From NCBI RefSeq assembly GCF_900221005.1, contig NZ_OBQI01000005.1, positions 310,001 to 374,000 on the forward strand: a DNA stretch of 64,000 bases. Reading direction: 5' to 3'. A program made the translations under genes and the position numbers. Under the pieces are notes generated by a model. It was not told where the DNA came from. It searched no databases and saw nothing but the letters and a program-made list of their open reading frames with translations. Positions 42,176 to 51,095 of the stretch are shown here, piece by piece. The DNA comes from Blastococcus aggregatus (GTDB taxonomy: Bacteria > Actinomycetota > Actinomycetes > Mycobacteriales > Geodermatophilaceae). The stretch's first letter is position 1; each line of letters starts with the position of its first letter.

Positions 42176-43555
42176 GTGAGCGCACCCACGTCCCCCGCCG
42201 ACCTGGTCATCCTCGGCGGTGGCTCGGGTGGTTACGCCGCGGCGTTCCGGGCTTCCGAGCTCGGCCTGAACGTCGTCCTCATCGAGAAGGACAAGGTCGG
42301 CGGCACCTGCCTGCACCGCGGCTGCATCCCGACCAAGGCCCTGCTGCACGCCGGCGAGGTGGCCGACATGGCGCGCGACGGCGAGCAGTTCGGCGTGAAG
42401 ACGTCGCTGGCCGGCATCGACATGGACGGCGTCAACAACTACAAGAACGGCGTCGTCTCCAAGCTCTACAAGGGCCTCCAGGGCCTGGTGAAGGCCCGCA
42501 AGATCACCTACGTCGAGGGCGAGGGCCGGCTCACCTCCCCCACCACCGTCGAGGTGAACGGCCAGAGCTACGAGGGCAAGCACATCCTGCTGGCCACCGG
42601 CTCCTACGCCCGCAGCCTGCCCGGGCTCGACATCGACGGCACCAAGGTCATCACCAGCGACCACGCCCTGAACCTGGACCGGGTGCCCGCCTCGGCGATC
42701 ATCCTCGGCGGCGGCGTCATCGGCTGCGAGTTCGCCAGCGCGTGGAAGTCCTTCGGCGTCGACGTCACCATCGTCGAGGCGCTCCCCCACCTCGTCCCGC
42801 TCGAGGACGAGTCCTCCTCCAAGCTGCTCGAGCGCGCCTTCCGGCGTCGCAAGATCGCCTTCGAGCTGGGCAGCCGCTTCTCCGGCGTCCAGACCACCGA
42901 CAACGGCGTCAAGGTCTCGCTGGAGAACGGCAAGGAGATCGAGGCCGAGCTGCTGCTGGTCGCCGTCGGCCGCGGCCCGGTGAGCCAGGGCCTCGGCTAC
43001 GAGGAGGCCGGCGTGCAGATGGACCGCGGTTACGTCCTCGTCGACGAGTACTGCTCGACCAACGTCCCGACCGTCTCCGCCGTCGGCGACCTCATCCCCA
43101 CCCTGCAGCTGGCCCACGTCGGCTTCGGCGAGGGGATCCTCGTCGCCGAGAAGGTCGCCGGGCTGAACCCGGCCCCGATCGACTACGCCGGCGTCCCGCG
43201 GATCACCTACTCCGACCCCGAGGTCGCCTCGGTCGGCCTCACCGAGGCACAGGCCAAGGAGCGCTACGGCGAGGTCAAGACGCTCACCTACGACCTCGCG
43301 GGCAACGGCAAGAGCCAGATCCTCAAGACCACCGGCGCGGTCAAGCTGATCCAGGCGCCCGACGGTCCCGTCGTCGGCATCCACATGGTCGGCAGCCGGG
43401 TCGGCGAGCTCATCGCCGAGGCCCAGCTCATCTACAACTGGGAGGCCGAGGCCGACGACGTCGCCAGCCTCATCCACCCGCACCCCACCCAGAGCGAGGC
43501 GCTGGGCGAGGCCCACCTGGCCCTCGCCGGCAAGCCGCTGCACGTCCACGGCTGA
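42176..43555 (+). CDS. lpdA: Dihydrolipoyl dehydrogenase (E3)
   Basis: The 459-residue flavoprotein has the FAD loop LGGGSGGYAAA, the redox disulfide GGTCLHRGCIPTKALL, the NAD loop LGGGVIGCEFASAW, and the catalytic His-Glu pair in HPHPTQSEALGE. It reoxidises dihydrolipoamide of the E2 encoded 45 bp downstream and of the glycine cleavage system. It starts with GTG behind GAGGAG. Being placed directly before the E2 gene suggests shared transcription. Confidence 0.95.
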   Translation: MSAPTSPADLVILGGGSGGYAAAFRASELGLNVVLIEKDKVGGTCLHRGCIPTKALLHAGEVADMARDGEQFGVKTSLAGIDMDGVNNYKNGVVSKLYKGLQGLVKARKITYVEGEGRLTSPTTVEVNGQSYEGKHILLATGSYARSLPGLDIDGTKVITSDHALNLDRVPASAIILGGGVIGCEFASAWKSFGVDVTIVEALPHLVPLEDESSSKLLERAFRRRKIAFELGSRFSGVQTTDNGVKVSLENGKEIEAELLLVAVGRGPVSQGLGYEEAGVQMDRGYVLVDEYCSTNVPTVSAVGDLIPTLQLAHVGFGEGILVAEKVAGLNPAPIDYAGVPRITYSDPEVASVGLTEAQAKERYGEVKTLTYDLAGNGKSQILKTTGAVKLIQAPDGPVVGIHMVGSRVGELIAEAQLIYNWEAEADDVASLIHPHPTQSEALGEAHLALAGKPLHVHG

Positions 43556-43600
43556 CCCGCACACCCCACCTGCCCAGCGCCACGAAGGAGTCCTGCCCCG

Positions 43601-45481
43601 ATGCCGACGTCCGTCACCATGCCCGCCCTGGGCGAGAGCGTCACCGAGGGCACGGTCACCCGATGGCTCAAGCAGGAGGGTGAGCAGGTCGAGGTCGACG
43701 AGCCCCTCCTCGAGGTGTCGACCGACAAGGTCGACACCGAGATCCCCTCGCCGGCTGCCGGCATCCTGACCAAGATCCTGGTCGCCGAGGACGAGACCGT
43801 CGACGTCGGCGCCGAGCTGGCCGTCATCGGTGGCGACGCCGACGGCAACGGTGGCGACGGCGGCGGTGCGGCCGCCGCACCGGCGTCGGCCGAGGACGCC
43901 GAGACCCCGCAGACGCCCGACCAGCAGGTCGAGGACGCCGCACCCGAGACGCCGGCCGAGCAGCCCGAGCAGCCCGCAGAGCAGCCCGCCGCCCAGCAGG
44001 AGGAGGCCCCGGCTGCTCCCGCCGAGGGCGGCTCCGGCGGCGGCTCCGGCGGCGAGGGCACGCCGGTGACCATGCCGGCGCTCGGCGAGAGCGTCACCGA
44101 GGGCACCGTCACCCGCTGGCTCAAGGCCGTGGGCGACGAGATCACCGCCGACGAGCCGCTGCTGGAGGTGTCCACCGACAAGGTCGACACCGAGATCCCG
44201 GCCCCGGTCAGCGGCACGCTGCTCGAGATCACCGTGAACGAGGACGAGACCGTCGACGTCGGCGCCCAGCTGGCCGTCATCGGCACCGGCTCCGCCGGCG
44301 GTTCGGCCCCCGCCCAGGAGGCCCCGAAGCAGGAGGCCCCGAAGCAGGAGGCGCCGAAGCAGGAGGCGCCGGCCGAGGAGGAGCCGCAGGCCGCCCCCGA
44401 GGCCAAGCCCGCCGCGACCGCGACGACGCAGCCCGGTGGCGACTACGGCGCCAGCGGCGCTCAGCCGGCCACCTCGCCGACCTCCGCCCCGGCTCCCCAG
44501 GTGGCCCCGCAGGCCCCCGCCGGCCAGTCCTCGGGTGGCGACGGCGGCGGCAGCTACGTGACGCCGTTGGTGCGCCGACTGGCCGCCGAGCGCGGGGTGG
44601 AGCTGTCCTCGGTCACCGGCAGCGGTGTCGGTGGACGCATCCGCAAGCAGGACGTCCTCGCCGCCGCGGAGAAGGCTTCCGCGCCGGCGTCGGCCCCGGC
44701 CGCCGCCTCCGGTGGGCCGCGCACCCCCTCGCCTGCCGCGACGCCGGACACCTCGCTGCGCGGCCGCACGGAGAAGATGTCCCGCCTCCGCACGGTCATC
44801 GCCAAGCGCATGGTCGAGTCCCTGCAGGTCAGCGCCCAGCTGACGACGGTCGTCGAGGTCGATGTCACCCGGATCGCGCACCTGCGCCAGCAGGCCAAGG
44901 GCGACTTCGAGGCCCGCGAGGGCGTCAAGCTCTCGTTCCTGCCGTTCTTCGCCAAGGCCTCGGTCGAGGCGCTCAAGGTGCACCCGTCGGTCAACTCCTC
45001 GATCGACCAGGAGGCCGGGACGGTCACCTACCACGACGCCGAGAACCTCGGCGTCGCGGTGGACACCGAGCGCGGCCTGCTGGTGCCGGTCATCCACGAC
45101 GCCGGCGACCTGAGCCTCGGCGGCATCGCCCGCAAGATCGCCGACCTCGCGGAGCGCACCCGCTCCAACAAGGTCACCCCCGACGAGCTGGGCGGCGGCA
45201 CCTTCACGCTGACCAACACCGGCAGCCGGGGCGCCCTGTTCGACACGCCGATCATCAACCAGCCGCAGGTCGCGATCCTCGGCGTCGGCTCGGTCGTCAA
45301 GCGGCCCGTCGTCATGGAGGACGAGGAGCTCGGGGAGGTCATCGCCGTCCGGTCGATGGTCTACCTGGCGCTGACCTACGACCACCGCATCGTCGACGGC
45401 GCCGACGCCGCCCGCTTCCTCACCACGGTGAAGGAGCGGCTGGAGTCCGGACAGTTCCAGGGCGAGCTCGGTCTCGCCTGA
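43601..45481 (+). CDS. dlaT: Dihydrolipoamide acyltransferase (E2) with two lipoyl domains
   Basis: The 626-residue protein has two nearly identical lipoyl domains, with the lipoylated lysines in [10 protein letters not shown] at Lys43 and Lys194. Pro/Ala/Glu linkers separate them, including a repeated EAPKQ unit. A peripheral-subunit-binding domain ([20 protein letters not shown], about 323-358) and the catalytic domain with the [14 protein letters not shown] active site follow. It matches DlaT (Rv2215), E2 of pyruvate dehydrogenase; sucB is a common alternative name. ATG 43601 follows GAAGGAG. LipB and LipA encoded downstream make its cofactor. Confidence 0.93.
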   Translation: MPTSVTMPALGESVTEGTVTRWLKQEGEQVEVDEPLLEVSTDKVDTEIPSPAAGILTKILVAEDETVDVGAELAVIGGDADGNGGDGGGAAAAPASAEDAETPQTPDQQVEDAAPETPAEQPEQPAEQPAAQQEEAPAAPAEGGSGGGSGGEGTPVTMPALGESVTEGTVTRWLKAVGDEITADEPLLEVSTDKVDTEIPAPVSGTLLEITVNEDETVDVGAQLAVIGTGSAGGSAPAQEAPKQEAPKQEAPKQEAPAEEEPQAAPEAKPAATATTQPGGDYGASGAQPATSPTSAPAPQVAPQAPAGQSSGGDGGGSYVTPLVRRLAAERGVELSSVTGSGVGGRIRKQDVLAAAEKASAPASAPAAASGGPRTPSPAATPDTSLRGRTEKMSRLRTVIAKRMVESLQVSAQLTTVVEVDVTRIAHLRQQAKGDFEAREGVKLSFLPFFAKASVEALKVHPSVNSSIDQEAGTVTYHDAENLGVAVDTERGLLVPVIHDAGDLSLGGIARKIADLAERTRSNKVTPDELGGGTFTLTNTGSRGALFDTPIINQPQVAILGVGSVVKRPVVMEDEELGEVIAVRSMVYLALTYDHRIVDGADAARFLTTVKERLESGQFQGELGLA

Positions 45482-45492
45482 CAGCACCTCGA

Positions 45493-45522
45493 TCAGGGCC
45501 TCGGCAGCAGCCGGGGCCCTGA
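45493..45522 (+). terminator. Terminator hairpin after the E2 gene
   Basis: TCAGGGCCTCGGC (45493-45505), loop AGCA, and GCCGGGGCCCTGA (45510-45522) form a 13-bp stem with one G-U pair. No U-tract. Confidence 0.7.
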
Positions 45523-45553
45523 CCGCGTCCGGGGGGACCGAAGGAGGTAGCTC

Positions 45554-46462
45554 GTGAAGATCGCCGTGGCCGGAGCCTCCGGCCTCATCGGGGGCGCGCT
45601 CGTGCCCGCCCTGCGCGCCGACGGTCACGAGGTGCGGCAGCTCGTGCGCCGCACCCCGCGCACCGTCGACGAGCACCGGTGGGATCCCCAGCACCGCCGC
45701 ATCGACGAGTCGGTGCTCCGCGACGTCGACGCGGTGATCAACCTGGCCGGCGCCCCGATCCGGCCGCGCCCCTGGACCCGCGGGTACCGCCACGAGCTGG
45801 TGAACAGCCGGCTGGACGCCACCGCGACGATCAGCCAGGCGCTGGCCGCCGCCGCGGCGGACGACCCGTCCCGCCCGCGGGTGCTGCTCAACGCCTCGGG
45901 CATCGGCTACTACGGCGACACGGGGCCGGCGGAGATCCGGGAGGACGCGCCTCCGGGTGAGGACTTCCTCGCGCAGCTGTGCGTCCGGTGGGAAGGCGCC
46001 ACCGCCGCGGCCGCCGACGCCGGCGTGCGGGTGGTGCTGCTCCGCACCGGGCTCGTGCTGGCCGCGGACGCAATGCTGATCAAGGTCCTCGGCCTGGTCT
46101 TCCGGCTGGGTCTCGGCGGCCGGCTGGGCTCCGGGCAGCAGTACTGGCCGTGGATCAGCCTGGACGACGAGATCGGCGCGATGCGGCACCTGCTCACCGC
46201 GGACGTCTCCGGACCGGTCAACCTCGCTGCGCCCGCGCCGGCCACCAACGCCGAGTTCACCCGCGTCATGGGCCGGGTGCTCTCCCGGCCCACCCCGCTG
46301 CCGGTGCCGGCGTTCGCCGTCTCCGCGGGGCTCGGCGAGTTCGGCCGGTCCAGCGTCATCGGGGGCCAGCGCGCGGTGCCCGCGAAGCTCCTGGACTCCG
46401 GGTACGCCTTCGCCGACACCGACCTGGAGAAGACGCTGCGCTCGGCCCTCGGCCGCGGCTGA
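45554..46462 (+). CDS. TIGR01777 family NAD(P)-binding epimerase-like protein
   Basis: The 302-residue protein opens with the Rossmann loop VAGASGLIGGALV, then LVRRTPRTVDEHRWDP, VINLAGAPI, ASGIGYYGDTG and QYWPWISLDDEIGAMRHLL, all TIGR01777 signatures. It follows the E2 gene (AGGAGG at 45541) as Rv2216 follows dlaT. The substrate of the family is not known; a nucleotide sugar or a cell-division link (SulA-like) has been proposed. Confidence 0.88.
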   Translation: MKIAVAGASGLIGGALVPALRADGHEVRQLVRRTPRTVDEHRWDPQHRRIDESVLRDVDAVINLAGAPIRPRPWTRGYRHELVNSRLDATATISQALAAAAADDPSRPRVLLNASGIGYYGDTGPAEIREDAPPGEDFLAQLCVRWEGATAAAADAGVRVVLLRTGLVLAADAMLIKVLGLVFRLGLGGRLGSGQQYWPWISLDDEIGAMRHLLTADVSGPVNLAAPAPATNAEFTRVMGRVLSRPTPLPVPAFAVSAGLGEFGRSSVIGGQRAVPAKLLDSGYAFADTDLEKTLRSALGRG

Positions 46463-46472
46463 CCCGGCACGG

Positions 46473-48026
46473 TCAGCCGAGCCGCTCGGCGCGCTCGATC
46501 CGCCAGCCCTCCGGCGAGCGGACCAGGACGACGCGCGCCGGCGCGGGCGCCCGCGCGGGCTCGCTGCGCAGGGCGGGCCCGGCCGGATCGCGGGCGGGCA
46601 CGACGTCGTAGCCGGCCCAGCCGTCGATGAGCAGCAGCTCGGCCCGGTCGGGGGCGAGGGAGGCGACCTGCACGTCGGTCACCGTCGGCGCGAAGCCCCG
46701 CAACCGCTCCCCCGCCGCGGCGAGGGCGCGGGCGTGCGCAGCGTCGGCCGCCCCCTGCGGGCTGCCGCCGACCCAGACCCCGGCGAGGGTCTCGACCGAG
46801 GCGGACGCGAACGCCTCCGCCCGTTGCCCGTACAACCGGCCGACGAGATCGGCCCACTCCGGTGCCGAGACCGGCTCGGCGGCCGCGGGCGCCGGTGCGG
46901 GGGTGCTGCTCCGGGGGACGGCCGGGACCGTCGCCGCCGCGACCGACGTCCCGGGGCCTCCACCGCTGCCTCCCCGGACCGCGAGCCAGCCGGTGAGCGC
47001 CAGGACGAGGACGAGGACCGCGGTGGCGGCCGCCGCACGTGGCGGCCGGCTCGGGACGGCCGCACCGAGCAGCTCCCGCCAGCGCGCCGCCCGGCCGGCC
47101 GGTGGGACGACGACCGGTGCCGGGCGCGGCCGGCGCCCGGGCACGACGTGGGTCAGCTCGGTCCGCGGGCCCGCTCCGCGCTGCGCGGCGGCGCCCGGCG
47201 TGAGCGCCACCGGCTCGGGCCGGCAGGCGTGCCGGAGGTCGAGGGCGAAGGCGGCCGCCGACCCCCGCTCGTGCGGATCCACCGCCAGCCCCCGGCCGAT
47301 GACCTCCAGCAGGGCGGGTGGGGCCTCCGGGGCCAGCTCGGCGAGGTCGGGCAGGTGCCCGTGCGCGGCGACGACGAGCGTGTCGGCGGGTGTGGCCGCG
47401 TTCCACGGCGCGATCCCGGTGAGTGCGTGGAACGCCGCGGCTGCGACGCCGAAGACGTCGGAGGCCGGCCCGGGTGCCGCGCCGCGCGCCACGGCGGGAT
47501 CGACGTAGGCGGGGGTGACCTCCGCGGCAGCGGTCTCGCCGACGATCCGCCCGACGCCGAGATCGGTGAGCACCGGCCGGCCCTCTGCCGTGAACACGAT
47601 GTTGCCGGGCGAGAGATCGCCGTGGACGACCCCGTGCCCGTGCACGTGCGCCAGGGCGGCGGCGACCGGCGCGCAGACCGTCACGACCTCCCCGGGGGTC
47701 AGCCGCCCGCGCACCGCCAGCAGCGCCGCCAGGCTGCCGCCCTCGAGCAGGTCGAGGACGAGCGCCACCCGGGGCGCCCCGCCGCGGCGGGGCTGGTGGA
47801 CCACCTCGACCAGCCGCACCAGATGGGGGTGGTCGAGCTCCCCGAGCAGCGCGGCCTCCCGCGCCTGCCGCTGCGGCTCCCCCCCGACCAGCACCTTGAT
47901 CGCCACCGCCGGCCCGCCGCGCCGGGGGACTGCCCGCCACACCTCGCCGGAGGCACCACGGCCCAGCGGCTCCTGAAGGGTGTAGCCGGGGACGACGGGC
48001 GGGGCGACCGGCTCGGCTGCGGACAT
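46473..48026 (-). CDS. Membrane serine/threonine protein kinase
   Basis: The protein has about 517 residues. The kinase domain (about 12-270) has the glycine loop GRGASGEVW, Lys in VAIKVLVG, Glu in EAALLGEL, the catalytic loop VHGDLSPGN and TDLGVGR as the metal-binding loop. A membrane helix (ATAVLVLVLALTGWLAV) follows, then an outer domain of about 150 residues. HGD in place of HRD and DLG in place of DFG are variants; the catalytic Asp and Asn remain, so activity is likely. The start is uncertain: ATG 48026 or GTG 48074 add-on, neither with a good ribosome binding site. I chose ATG. It is convergent with the epimerase gene. Confidence 0.82.
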   Translation of the reverse strand: MSAAEPVAPPVVPGYTLQEPLGRGASGEVWRAVPRRGGPAVAIKVLVGGEPQRQAREAALLGELDHPHLVRLVEVVHQPRRGGAPRVALVLDLLEGGSLAALLAVRGRLTPGEVVTVCAPVAAALAHVHGHGVVHGDLSPGNIVFTAEGRPVLTDLGVGRIVGETAAAEVTPAYVDPAVARGAAPGPASDVFGVAAAAFHALTGIAPWNAATPADTLVVAAHGHLPDLAELAPEAPPALLEVIGRGLAVDPHERGSAAAFALDLRHACRPEPVALTPGAAAQRGAGPRTELTHVVPGRRPRPAPVVVPPAGRAARWRELLGAAVPSRPPRAAAATAVLVLVLALTGWLAVRGGSGGGPGTSVAAATVPAVPRSSTPAPAPAAAEPVSAPEWADLVGRLYGQRAEAFASASVETLAGVWVGGSPQGAADAAHARALAAAGERLRGFAPTVTDVQVASLAPDRAELLLIDGWAGYDVVPARDPAGPALRSEPARAPAPARVVLVRSPEGWRIERAERLG

Positions 48027-48097
48027 GCCCGGCACCGTAGGCAGTTCCGCGGTGTCGCCGTTCCCGTCGTCCACAGGTGGACGGCCGGTCCGCTGGC

Positions 48098-48103
48098 TAC
48101 GTT
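48098..48103 (+). promoter_or_regulatory. Candidate -10 box (TACGTT) of a leaderless oxidoreductase transcript
   Basis: TACGTT ends exactly 6 nt before GTG 48110; no ribosome binding site is seen. Confidence 0.5.
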
Positions 48104-48109
48104 GGGTCG

Positions 48110-49366
48110 GTGACGGTTCCGGTGCGGGCTGAGGTCGTGGTGGTCGGCGCGGGCCTGGCAGGCCTCTCCGCCGCCACCCGCCTGGCGGACGCCGGGTGCG
48201 ATGTCCACGTCGTGGAGGCCGCGGGGCACGCCGGGGGCCGGCTGGCCACCGAGCGGATCGACGGCTTCGTCGTCGACCGCGGCTTCCAGGTGCTGAACAC
48301 CGGCTATCCCCGCGTCGCCGACCTCGACCTCGACGCCCTGGAGCTGGGCTGGTTCCTCACCGGTGCGCGGATCTGGGTCGACGGGCGGTCCTCCGCCGTC
48401 GTCGATCCGCGCAGCCGGCCGGCGTCCCTGCCGAGGACGGCGACCGCGCCGATCGGCTCGCTGCGCGAGAAGGCCGCACTGGTCGCCTTCTCCCTGCGCG
48501 CCGGCTACCTGCCGGTGCCGCGGCTCCTGGCCGCTCCGGAACGCACCGCGGCCGAGGCGCTCCAGCGGGCCGGCCTCGGCGGGACCGTGCTCGACCGGTT
48601 CCTCCGGCCGTTCCTCGCGGGTGTGCTCCTCGAGGACCGGCTGGAGACCTCCAGCCGCTACCTGGACCTGCTGTGGCGGAGCTTCGTGAGAGGACGCATC
48701 GGGCTTCCGACCCGCGGCATGCAGTCGGTGGGCGAGCAGCTGGCCGGTCGGCTGCCGGCCGGGGCCCTGCACCTGGACTGCCCCGTCACGGCGGTCACGG
48801 GCGCGGGCGTGCAGACCGGCGCCGGCCGCATCGCCGCCGACGCCGTCGTCGTCGCCACGGACCCGACGACGGCGGCCGGCCTGGTGCCCGGGCTGACCGC
48901 CTCGGCACCGCGCCAGGTCACCACGCACCTGCACGTGCTGCCCGGCTCACCGTGGGACGAGGCGCTCCTGGTCCTCGGCCGGCCCGGCGGGCAGCTCGTG
49001 AACAGCGCCGTCCTGACCGACGCCCAGCCCCGCTACGGCCCCGACGGCCGGGCGCTGGTCGCCAGCTCCACCCTGGCCCCGACCTGGGAGGCCGACGTCC
49101 GCGAGGAGATCGCGCGGGCCCACGGCGTCGCCCCCGCCGACCTGGCCCACCTGACCAGCGTCACGGTCCCGCACGCCCAGCCCGCAGCCGTGCCGCCGCT
49201 GCAGCTGCGGCGCGGCGTCGACCTCGGGGACGGGTTGTTCGTCTGCGGCGACCACCGCGACACCCCGTCCATCCAGGGTGCGATGGCCGGCGGCGCCCGA
49301 ACCGCGCGGGCGGTGCTGCGCCGGCTCCGCCCCTCAGCCGGTAGCGGGCCTACGCTGGGCCCGTGA
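48110..49366 (+). CDS. FAD-dependent oxidoreductase (amine oxidase/phytoene desaturase-like)
   Basis: The 418-residue protein has an N-terminal FAD loop [17 protein letters not shown] followed by [15 protein letters not shown], the typical GG-doublet motif of amine oxidase/desaturase-type flavoproteins. A C-terminal [20 protein letters not shown] segment closes the FAD site. I start at GTG 48110 rather than 33 bases earlier, because of the -10 box spacing and the family-typical beginning. The substrate is unknown. The next gene, lipB, overlaps the stop by 4 bases. Confidence 0.85.
   Translation: MTVPVRAEVVVVGAGLAGLSAATRLADAGCDVHVVEAAGHAGGRLATERIDGFVVDRGFQVLNTGYPRVADLDLDALELGWFLTGARIWVDGRSSAVVDPRSRPASLPRTATAPIGSLREKAALVAFSLRAGYLPVPRLLAAPERTAAEALQRAGLGGTVLDRFLRPFLAGVLLEDRLETSSRYLDLLWRSFVRGRIGLPTRGMQSVGEQLAGRLPAGALHLDCPVTAVTGAGVQTGAGRIAADAVVVATDPTTAAGLVPGLTASAPRQVTTHLHVLPGSPWDEALLVLGRPGGQLVNSAVLTDAQPRYGPDGRALVASSTLAPTWEADVREEIARAHGVAPADLAHLTSVTVPHAQPAAVPPLQLRRGVDLGDGLFVCGDHRDTPSIQGAMAGGARTARAVLRRLRPSAGSGPTLGP
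49351..49356 (+). promoter_or_regulatory. Candidate internal -10 box (TACGCT) of lipB
   Basis: TACGCT ends exactly 6 nt before the lipB GTG 49363, inside the end of the upstream gene. lipB could thus be transcribed independently as a leaderless mRNA. Confidence 0.45.
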
Positions 49367-50022
49367 GCGAGCTGCAGGTGATCCGGGCAGGCGTCGTCCC
49401 GTACGAGCAGGCCTGGGAGATGCAGCGCGAGCTGCACGCGCGGCGGGTGGCCGGCGACGGCCCCGACACCCTGCTGCTGCTCGAGCACCCGTCGGTCTAC
49501 ACCGCGGGCAAGCGCACCGAGGCCTCCGAGCGGCCGGTGGACGGCACCCCCGTGGTGGACGTCGACCGCGGCGGGAAGATCACCTGGCACGGACCGGGCC
49601 AGCTGGTCGGCTACCCGATCGTCGCGCTGTCCGACCCCGTCGACGTCGTCGCCTACGTGCGGCGGCTCGAGGGCGCGCTCATCGACGTCTGCGCCGGACT
49701 GGGCGTGACCGCCGGCCGGGTCGAGGGCCGCAGCGGCGTCTGGCTGCCCGCCGACGAGCCGGGGTCCGGCTTCCGGCCCGAACGGAAGGTCGCGGCGATC
49801 GGCATCCGCGTCGCCCGCGGCGTCACGATGCACGGTTTCGCGCTCAACTGCGATCCCGACCTCGGCGCGTTCGGCGCGATCGTGCCCTGCGGCATCCCGG
49901 ACGCCGGAGTCACCTCGCTCGCGGCCGAGCTCGGCCGCGACGTCCCGGTGGCCGAGGCGATCGACCCGGTCGAGGCAGCGATGCGGGCCGTGCTGGCCGG
50001 CGTGCCCGCGTCCGCCGCCTGA
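49363..50022 (+). CDS. lipB: Octanoyl-(acyl carrier protein):protein N-octanoyltransferase
   Basis: The 219-residue protein has [18 protein letters not shown], the LipB signature, the catalytic Lys in RKVAAIGIR and the Cys in IVPCGI. It moves octanoyl groups from ACP onto lipoyl domains of E2 (the dlaT product here) and GcvH; LipA then adds sulfur. It starts with GTG overlapping the oxidoreductase stop. In M. tuberculosis lipB and lipA are adjacent; here about 8.8 kb of other genes lie between them. Confidence 0.93.
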   Translation: MSELQVIRAGVVPYEQAWEMQRELHARRVAGDGPDTLLLLEHPSVYTAGKRTEASERPVDGTPVVDVDRGGKITWHGPGQLVGYPIVALSDPVDVVAYVRRLEGALIDVCAGLGVTAGRVEGRSGVWLPADEPGSGFRPERKVAAIGIRVARGVTMHGFALNCDPDLGAFGAIVPCGIPDAGVTSLAAELGRDVPVAEAIDPVEAAMRAVLAGVPASAA

Positions 50023-50031
50023 CCTGCCCGG

Positions 50032-51063
50032 TCACGCCGCCGGGCCCCCCGCGGGCAGCCGCGTGGACCACGTGGACAGCTGCCCGGCCGGCTCGAACCC
50101 GAGTGCGGTGTTGACCGCCACCATCGGGGCGTTGCCCTCCAGGTTGTAGGTGGTGATCCGCCGCGTCTGCGGGAACGCCGCCGCCAGGTCGCGGAGCGCC
50201 GCCGCCTTGACCAGCGCACCCAGCCGGTGGCCCCGGTGCTCGTGCAGCACCAGCGTCGCGCCCTGGCGCGCGTGCTCGGCCCGGGCCAGCGACACGTGCA
50301 GGTCGGTGAAGGCGATCAGCCGCCCGTTCCGCACCGCGCCGGCGGAGAGCACCGTCCGGCCGCGAGCCACGTTGAGGTCCTCGACCTCGCGGATCCGGTC
50401 GACGTCCCAGCGCTCGGCCTCCACCGGCATGTCCCCGTGCGGGGCGTCGGTGCTCATCCGCTCCTCCAGGAGCGCGCGGTCGGCCACGAGGGCGTCCGGC
50501 GTCCGGTCCCGCCAGGTGACCAGGTCGTAGCCGCGCGATGCCCACCGCGCCTCCGCCTCGACGGCGGCCAGGCGGGCCTCGTCGGCCGGGAGGACCAGGT
50601 CGCGGCGGGTCTCCAGCAGGTCGCACGCCCAGCCGGAGCGCAGCGCGAACCGGCGTCCGGCGCCGTCCGGGCCCGGCTCGTCGACCTCGGAGATCAGCTC
50701 GGTCCGCCCCGCGGCCGCGGCCAGCGCCCGTGCCTCGGCCAGGAGGGCGGTACCGATCCCCCGCCGACGGTGCGCCGGGTGCACGGCGAGGTCGACGAAC
50801 GTCACCGTGGTGTTGTCCCGCAGGGGGTGGATCAGCCGCAGCGCGCCGACGACGTCGTCCCCGAGCACGGCGGCGCGGTGCGTGCCGTCGCGCGAGCTCC
50901 CCGGTTCGAGCAGCTGCCGGCCGAGGACGACGTGCTCGGCGGTCGGGCGCGGCGCCTCGTCCGGCCGGTCGGCGAGCTCGGCGGCGGCCCAGACGTCGCA
51001 CCAGGGCGCGAAGGCGTCGTCGTCAGGGCCGAGCTCGAGCAGCCGGAGCGCGGTGGTCGTCAC
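50032..51063 (-). CDS. Tandem GNAT acetyltransferase
   Basis: The 343-residue protein carries two GNAT domains. The first has the acetyl-CoA loop VHPAHRRRGIGTALL (about 96-110); the second has HEHRGHRLGALVKAAAL (about 273-290) and ends in a TYNLEGNAPMVAVNTALGF motif. Such double-GNAT proteins include mycothiol synthase and other actinobacterial acetyltransferases. The order and length are similar to MshD but the sequence does not let me assign it. GTG start 51063 is 6 nt after TAGAAC. It may be cotranscribed with leuS, which ends 32 bp upstream of it on the same strand. Confidence 0.82.
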   Translation of the reverse strand: MTTTALRLLELGPDDDAFAPWCDVWAAAELADRPDEAPRPTAEHVVLGRQLLEPGSSRDGTHRAAVLGDDVVGALRLIHPLRDNTTVTFVDLAVHPAHRRRGIGTALLAEARALAAAAGRTELISEVDEPGPDGAGRRFALRSGWACDLLETRRDLVLPADEARLAAVEAEARWASRGYDLVTWRDRTPDALVADRALLEERMSTDAPHGDMPVEAERWDVDRIREVEDLNVARGRTVLSAGAVRNGRLIAFTDLHVSLARAEHARQGATLVLHEHRGHRLGALVKAAALRDLAAAFPQTRRITTYNLEGNAPMVAVNTALGFEPAGQLSTWSTRLPAGGPAA

Positions 51064-51095
51064 CCGTCCGTTCTACCGCCGGACGCAACGGCTTT

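Noticed and set aside
41657-46189. A 1510-codon open frame on the minus strand
   Set aside because: It lies opposite pepA-end, lpdA, dlaT and the epimerase gene, and arises from GC-biased third positions. Only its last 117 codons (41657-42010) have a start, bias and family-like sequence of a real gene.
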